A DNA stretch of 64,000 nt from Magicicada septendecula (taxonomy: Eukaryota; Arthropoda; Insecta; Hemiptera; Cicadidae), in NCBI GenBank assembly GCA_034769895.1, contig CM068372.1, positions 370,035,258 to 370,099,257 on the forward strand. Direction: 5' to 3'. Below, in pieces: positions 57,982 through 64,000 of this stretch (its first letter is position 1; each line of letters begins with the position of its first letter). The notes under the pieces are model-generated. The model made no database searches. It was not told the DNA's origin and worked only from the letters and a program-made list of their open reading frames with translations. The position numbers were made by a program, and so were the translations under genes.

Positions 57982-59355
57982 TTATAATATAACACGTCTG
58001 GCTTTTACAGATGCAAACTCGTTGATCATTTCATTGTGATCAACGGCTTCACAAATTTTATTTTCAATTGAAATAATTGCCAAATCTGATAGCCATTCTT
58101 GGCACATAGACGTTCTTAAATAATTTTTTATAAGTTTTAGTTTCGAAAAACTTCTTTCGCCTGAAGCCACCGAAATGGGTAAAGCCAAAAATATCCTTAG
58201 GGCTATAAATAAATTTGGAAACAAAGACTGTAAATTATTTTTTGTTATATAATTTAAAATGCTGATGGGCGAGTCTGCATTTGTAGTAGAGTTTGGCTTT
58301 AGAATTTTGTATGACATTATTTCATTATGTAAATCAAATCCGTCAATATCTTTACATGCATTACCTTGATTTTGAATTTGCAAAGCAATATCTAAATCCA
58401 TACATGATCGTTTAATTACTTCAGAATCTAGATTTTGGAAATTGCATAAAAATCCAAATAAATTATTACATTTCGCTATTCCCTCAAAACGTCTTTGTAA
58501 GGACTGAATTGTTGTGTCAAAAATTTGAAAATAAAACTTGATTTTAAATTTTTGTTTTGGATCTAAAACAGATTCATCTGTACCTTCATATGAAAATTGA
58601 CGCTTCATTTTCGTTTGTCTAATTAAAGGAAATACTTGCTCTACATCGTTCTTTTCTGCTTCTGCTATAGCTTCATTTATAAAAAATTGGAAATCTTTAT
58701 CCGACCGTTTGTTAGTAAAATAAATAATAAGATTTTCTATTTCTTTAAGACATTCATTTAAATTTAAATTTTGATTTTGGAGCATTTTACTAACTATATT
58801 AATCTTTGTCAAGATATCATACCAAATTGAAATTGAACAGATGAATTTAAAAGTTTTGATTTTATCTAATAATGACTGTGCAGCATGTTTAGTATTCATA
58901 TCTCTCGAAGTATCTTCAGTCAAATAATGTAAACTTTCACAAATTTCCAATAACTGAAATCTTAGAGGGCGAATGGCTTTGATTTTGCTTCCCATCTTGT
59001 TTCGCTTACTGATTTTAAAGTTAAATTCGGCAGATTCTGTTTTAAAATGTCCCACCTGTAAGGCGAAGCAGAAAAGAAATTGAACAACTCTTGAATAACT
59101 GAAAAAAAAACCAACAGTCTCATATGAAATTTTAGCCGCATCATTAACAGTTAAATTTAATGTGTGAGCTGAACAAGGCACACACATTGCTCTGGCATTA
59201 ACATTCTGAATTTGAGCTTGAAGCCCTACATGCCTGCCAGACATATTTGCACCATTGTCATACCCCTGACCTCTCATATCATGAAAATCTATTTCGAATT
59301 TTGGCAATATTTTTTCTTTTAAAAATTTAAAAAGTCCTTCCCCTGTAGTATTCAA
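57982..59355 (-). pseudogene. hAT transposase, catalytic and dimerisation part
   Basis: 457 codons. YDNGANMSG and CVPCSAHTLNLTVND mark the RNase-H-like core with its inserted helical domain. ISVASGERSFSKLKLIKN and SDLAIISIEN form the C-terminal hAT dimerisation motif. Related host-like proteins are the ZMYM1 or 52-kDa repressor type. The reading frame shifts near 59360-59430 relative to the N-terminal part, so the gene is dead. Confidence 0.85.
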
Positions 59356-59423
59356 AACTTGAAAAAAACCTAAAAAATGTTCTCTAATTTCGACTGCATT
59401 TGAGGAACAATGAACGAATCGTA

Positions 59424-60494
59424 TTATAAAAGTCGGCTGCTCAACATGGCTAGCATCGGGAGTTCATCTAAAATTATCGAGTAATATTTTGCTGTTTTTA
59501 GACAGGTTAAAATTTCTCGTTGAATATTTTTTGACAATAAACTAATTAATTCATTTTGAAAATGATTTCCCAAATAATGAGGCATATTTTGATTTAATTC
59601 TTTAGACTTTTGAATATTATTTACATGCTCCATTATAATTGGATCGAATTTAGCCAACATTTCAACTAATTTCAAAAAATTGCCACTATTGGATTCGTAA
59701 AGTTTCTGGCTTGCTCCTCTAAACGCTAAATTTTGACCAGCTAAATACTGCACTATACAAATTATTCTTTTAATAATTGCACGCCATCGTTTTTTTTCAA
59801 TTTCGAAGTGTTTCTGTTGCTCTTTATCAATGGTGCATTCTTTAACCAAGCGTAATTTCAATTCGTACCATTTTTGAGTGCTTTTCATATACTCCATACT
59901 ATTTTCATGATGGGAAATATTAACAGATAGGTGTCTCCAATTAGAGTAACCAGAAATTAATTTATGAGAATGCGAACTAAATACTTTGCAAAAAATGCAG
60001 AATACGGCATTTATTTTTTTAGAATATACTAATCAGTCCGTACTAACGTTTTCGCCGTTTGGCAACTTCCGCATATATTGCGTGGCTGAAAATTTTCTAA
60101 CAGTTTCATCAACAGGAAAGTTTTCTATAATCTGGACAGCGCCTTTTGTCACAATTAATTCAATTAAACGGTGACTTAATAGATTAGGCCATGTAGTGGG
60201 ATCGGCAAAATCAATATCGATAGTAGGCGCAGTACCTTCTCCATCATTGCTTACCTAGTTGCTTACTTCCGAATTAAGTGAAATATGCGCACCAGAAGTG
60301 GATGGCTGCTGATCATCAATAACCAATGGCTCTGCAACAAGCTCAACATTTGATGGGGATGGATTCGGAGTAGAACAATTATGTTTTTAAAATGTTGTTA
60401 AAGCTCCACTTAGTTTTTCCTTTTCTGCGTCCTTTTCCAGTCGGCGTTTTTTATATTGGGCTCCTAATAATTTTTTTCTAGTGCCGTCACTCAT
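59424..60494 (-). pseudogene. hAT transposase, N-terminal part
   Basis: From MSDGTRKKLLGAQYKKRR (60494) it reads through a region with stops near 60385, 60257 and 60035. A clean frame follows (59424-59897) with YMKSTQKWYELKLRL, LAGQNLAFRG and SIILDELPMLA, the last containing the first catalytic Asp region. It is colinear with the downstream part except for a frameshift. Confidence 0.75.
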
Positions 60495-61704
60495 TTCTAA
60501 ATAGAAAAAAAAACATGACTCTCTCAGCATGACAACACCCAAGTCAGAATCAGAATCAGAAAATGTTTATTTTCTTCTCAAGTACAGCAAAGTACAAAAA
60601 TTACAAAGATACAACTAACTAATTTTAAGGGCCAGTTTTACGTTTATGTGAAAAATATTGTTCTGTGAATGTGTATGAACATAGAGACTTTGTTCATAGT
60701 CTCTTAGTAGATTTACGAGGGTAAGTCAGTAAGTATCTGCAAACAATTTGTCCCACTTATGACCTTTGAATATAATTTTCCTCTTTCTTCCATGTGTGCG
60801 GGATACACGACAATTGCTGGTGGTCTTCGTTCTATTTCTGCTCTTAATCTTATATATTTCTCCTCTCAATTACTTCACTAGAATATTTTTTTTTTTTTAA
60901 TTTTGTAATCTCTTATGCTGTAGTTTCAAGTATATTTGTTCTGGTTTTCTAACTCTTGTGCTTTAGTTATATTTTATTGTACTTCGTCGTGTATTTCTGT
61001 TATCTTAATTTCTTGTTCTTGCTTTGATATTCTGATATTTTCATTCCCATTTTCGGATCAATGTTTAAAAGTGTTTTTTAATTCTTTCCCCATCCTAATT
61101 ATGCTCTTTAAATTTATTTTCAATCTTCATAGTTTGTTCATCAAATGACTGTTATATCCTAGCCTCTAATGATTCTTCTCTGCTGTAAGTTTTATTGATT
61201 TTTACAGTTAATTCTTCTTTGAGTTCTTTACTTGTTGCTAATCCAGCTTTAATTTACCCCTTGATTCTTCATTAGTCTTTTTTAATTCAGCTTTGAAGTC
61301 TTTAATTCTCATAGAGACTTTTAAAATTACCCTCAAGGTCAAATTCCTTCAGTTAAGACATCTTCATTTTAATATAGTCGTTATTTGTTAAAATTGAAAT
61401 TCATGTTTTATGTGTACTATTTTTTTTGTAAATTGTGACTTTGTTGGTTATTTATTTAGTGTTACTTATTTATTTATTATTTCATTACTTGTATTTCTCC
61501 TGTCCATATTGTTTTTGTTTAGCACCAGTTGTGAAATACAAAACAATAAAAATAATGTATAGATATAAATTCCCAATTATACTACTACAATTACGTAATG
61601 CCTTTAATACAGTGTGCTCCACTTTGATGGCGACAGTGTATCTTATATGCGACAATATGTTCTGTTGTGGTGGATGTGTTTTGAATGACCTCTTCATACA
61701 TTTA
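60495..61704. other. Unassigned AT-rich sequence with a lone mariner end
   Basis: AGAATCAGAATCAGAAAATG near 60547-60567 looks like the end of another repeat. Otherwise T-rich and non-coding. Confidence 0.4.
60716..60750 (+). repeat. Solo mariner terminal inverted repeat
   Basis: CGAGGGTAAGTCAGTAAGTA and following bases match the left end of the mariner at 61705, after a TA. No transposase is attached. Confidence 0.65.
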
Positions 61705-62942
61705 TGAGTGTAAGTCAATAAGTATCTGCAAACAATTTTTATAATTTATTATAACAACAGTACAAATCTGACAGTTAGCTCATTTTTCAATATACGAGTA
61801 GTCCCTCTTGCTTTTCAATATACTTGGTCTATCGCTGCACAAACTTTGGCTGAGCAGCAAGCCATGTTTCCTTCACTTCTTGGTCTCTGGGGAATCAACG
61901 GCCTTTTATGGCATTTTTAAATTGACCAAAAAGATGGTAATCCTATGGGGTGAGATCAAGGATGTATGCAGGACGCTCCAACACCCTGAAAAACAATTTC
62001 TCAAAGGTTTCGACAGTGTGGGTGGCAGTAAGTGGCCCTTCATGCAACAAAAGCACTCCTTCTGGCAATAGGCCTCGGAGTTTGGATCGAATTGCAGACT
62101 TCAGTTCATTGGGTAGTATCTCACTGTAACTTGCACTATTTACTGTTGAGCCCTTCTCCAAGTATTGTTGCAGTATTGGCCCTTGTGAGTCCCAGAATAC
62201 TGTGAGCATTACCTTTCCTGCAGAGGGTTGACTCTTGAATTTCTTTTTGACTGGAAATTAGAGGTGTTTCCATTCCATCCTCTGGCGTTTGCTTTCAGGC
62301 TCAACTGGTGGATCTACATTTCATTTCCAGTGACTATTCGCTTCAAAGAAGCTTCACCTTTATCAGTAAAGTGGTCCAGTAAGAAGTGTTGACAGATGGC
62401 CACACGATTACGCTTGTGTTCTTCAGTGAGCTGTTTTGGAACCCATCTTGTACAGACTTTATAAAAGCCAAGCCTCTTATGAATAATTTCATATGCAGAA
62501 CCATGACTAATTTGCATATGGTACGCCACTTCATCAACAGTCACTCTTCAGTTGATCTGAATCATGGCATTAACTTGTTCAATAGGTTGGGTGTCTTGAT
62601 CTTTCCTTGTCCTAAACCGACTGTTTATGAATTTTTCAATCCATTCATATACACTTCGCTGTGGTAAAACACTCCCATATTGTTTTGAATGATTTCGGCT
62701 CCAGATACATCTTCAGAGCACAAAAACTGGATCACTGCATGGCGTTCTTCGTTGATGCAAATGGAGAGAGGGGCAGCCATATTTATCGTGCAACAATCCA
62801 CAGCTGACTGACACAATGGATGGTCTAACAGTCCACATGCGGAGACAGTGGCATTTTCTGTTGGAATACAAGAGTCCTAAGTGGTACTGCCAATCTACAG
62901 ACAATTATGAGAAAATTGCGGATACTTAATGACTTACCGTCA
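61705..62942 (-). mobile_element. Mariner element, near full length, transposase decayed
   Basis: Inverted repeats (TGAGTGTAAGTCAATAAGTA on the left, TGACGGTAAGTCATTAAGTA on the right in reverse complement) and TA on both sides (61703-61704, 62943-62944) define 1,238 bp. The transposase is on the minus strand in several frames: INEERHAVIQFL start, VDEVAYHMQISHGSAYEIIH (helix-turn-helix), TVFWDSQGPILQQYL (first catalytic Asp), VLLLHEGP (second, altered from the usual Asp) and ATHTVETFEKL. Confidence 0.88.
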
Positions 62943-62944
62943 TA

Positions 62945-63732
62945 TATACACAACTATGCCCTGAGATATGAGCTTGTCTGAGTTACACCCAAACACTATG
63001 TCACATTGTAAAAGTAATAATTTTGTAGAGAGAAGATAGTATTTTGTAATGAAATAATTACTATGAATTCAGAAAAGAATAAAATTGGTTTATTTTTTTT
63101 AACAGAACTAAAAATTTAAAAATATATCCCTCTTCACTTAAGTCTACATCTGTGTATAAATAATAATCATATAAGAACTTGACATTTATAATTACTCGTA
63201 CAAACATTATTTAGATGTATAATAAAAATTAAATTGACTTTATCTTGGGTGATTAAAAAATCACTAACAGTTAACAATCTATGTCACAGTTTCACGAATA
63301 CAAGAATCTTAGAATAAAATATTTTTCAAATAAAATCATCCTAATAGAAACAGTATGTACCCAAAGAATAATTTAAATTGTAAGCGTTCTTAAATCCTCA
63401 TATATGAAGATTAAGTCTTCATATAAAATTTCATAATTTTCAATCTTTTAAAAATTGTTATCAGAATATTTACTATACAAACTATTTACAGATTTACAGT
63501 TGTTAAAGTGACTATTATTTTTTTACAGTTTCTATTTATGTTAGTCTGTCATTATTGCTCTGTTTTATACTTTTTTTTTAATAATCAGTTTATCATCATC
63601 TGATGCTGTCGATAACCATATCCTAGTGGGTGTGTCCACAGTGGTCTTCCTAAAGGCGGTAAGGCAGTAACATGACAACAACACATATTACTGTCCCACA
63701 AAACACTATGTTCACTCAATGACAATCTGATT

Positions 63733-63734
<2 letters not shown>
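62945..63734. other. Unassigned AT-rich sequence
   Basis: No ORF or recognised repeat. Confidence 0.5.

Positions 63735-63811
<77 letters not shown>
63735..63811. repeat. (GA)n microsatellite
   Basis: About 38 uninterrupted GA units. Confidence 0.95.
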
Positions 63812-63813
<2 letters not shown>

Positions 63814-64000
63814 TGTTGAGTATCAGGCCCAAGTGGGCTAAAAAATGTTTAGTGACATGAGTGATCCAACAAATACGGTGAATCCGGTCGGCGTGTACCA
63901 AAAACGTTTTGTAAAGAATATAGCTTGTAATGCGTGCATTGATTCAGTAGGTATAAGAAATGATGAAAATTGTGGACTGATTAAATTCATTTTAATGAAT

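Larger units (their letters stand above)
56120..60494 (-). mobile_element. hAT-family element (ZMYM/52-kDa-repressor-like transposase), broken, with a LINE inserted
   Basis: CAGGGCCGTTCC at 56120 looks like a hAT terminal repeat at the 3' end of the minus-strand gene. The transposase runs from an ATG at 60494-60492 down to 57982 and is interrupted. An RTE-like LINE sits between the stop and the terminus (about 56338-57932). I found no matching inverted repeat near 60500-60600, so the 5' end is missing or diverged. Confidence 0.6.

Noticed and set aside
63716..63901. Leu-Ser-rich frame
   Set aside because: Translation of the (GA)n microsatellite.

Overview
This is eukaryotic, AT-rich genomic DNA from an arthropod, most likely an insect with a large, repeat-laden genome. 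The evidence is a split host gene with GT-AG introns and a transposon mix typical of insects: Ty3/Gypsy, BEL/Pao, hAT, Tigger/pogo, mariner, RTE-like LINEs and a Penelope-like fragment. I cannot name the species. No rRNA, tRNA, CRISPR or prokaryotic signals were seen.

Host gene: five coding exons of a USP48-type ubiquitin-specific protease lie on the minus strand (50778-50923, 49349-49552, 47705-47912, 44188-44306, 25385-25627). All splice phases agree, giving 920 nt of coding sequence that includes the start codon and the catalytic Cys box. The rest of the gene lies to the left of the window, or further left than I could detect. Intron 4 is 18.6 kb and intron 5 is at least 25.4 kb, and both are filled with transposons.

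Layout. 1-8027: 3' part of a Gypsy element (open pol, a 3.9-kb non-coding tail, 3' LTR). 8612-10925: hAT-like DNA transposon with an exact 8-bp TSD. 11323-25120: a BEL/Pao element with 5-bp TSDs, split in its reverse transcriptase by a second Gypsy element (15117-21671, 4-bp TSD). 26.6-27.6 kb: degraded RTE-like LINE. 28766-31066: Tigger element with an uninterrupted transposase. 31652-33260: one foldback element inserted in another. 33343-43335: a tandem, very young LTR element with 2,831-bp LTRs, a coiled-coil gag-like ORF and no pol. 44.6-46.4 kb: pogo-like and mariner remnants. 50.9-64 kb (upstream of the host gene): a 241-bp-arm palindrome with hammerhead-ribozyme-like cores, a broken hAT element carrying an RTE-like LINE, mariner pieces and microsatellites.

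Most notable: the two Gypsy elements, whose LTRs look unrelated, share a structured non-coding module between pol and the 3' LTR. Three copies of a hairpin with a fixed 15-nt loop (containing CTTACCAG) show compensatory base changes and are followed by a second long hairpin. A further conserved hairpin abuts the polypurine tract. The pol-less tandem LTR element and the ribozyme-like palindrome are the next best leads.
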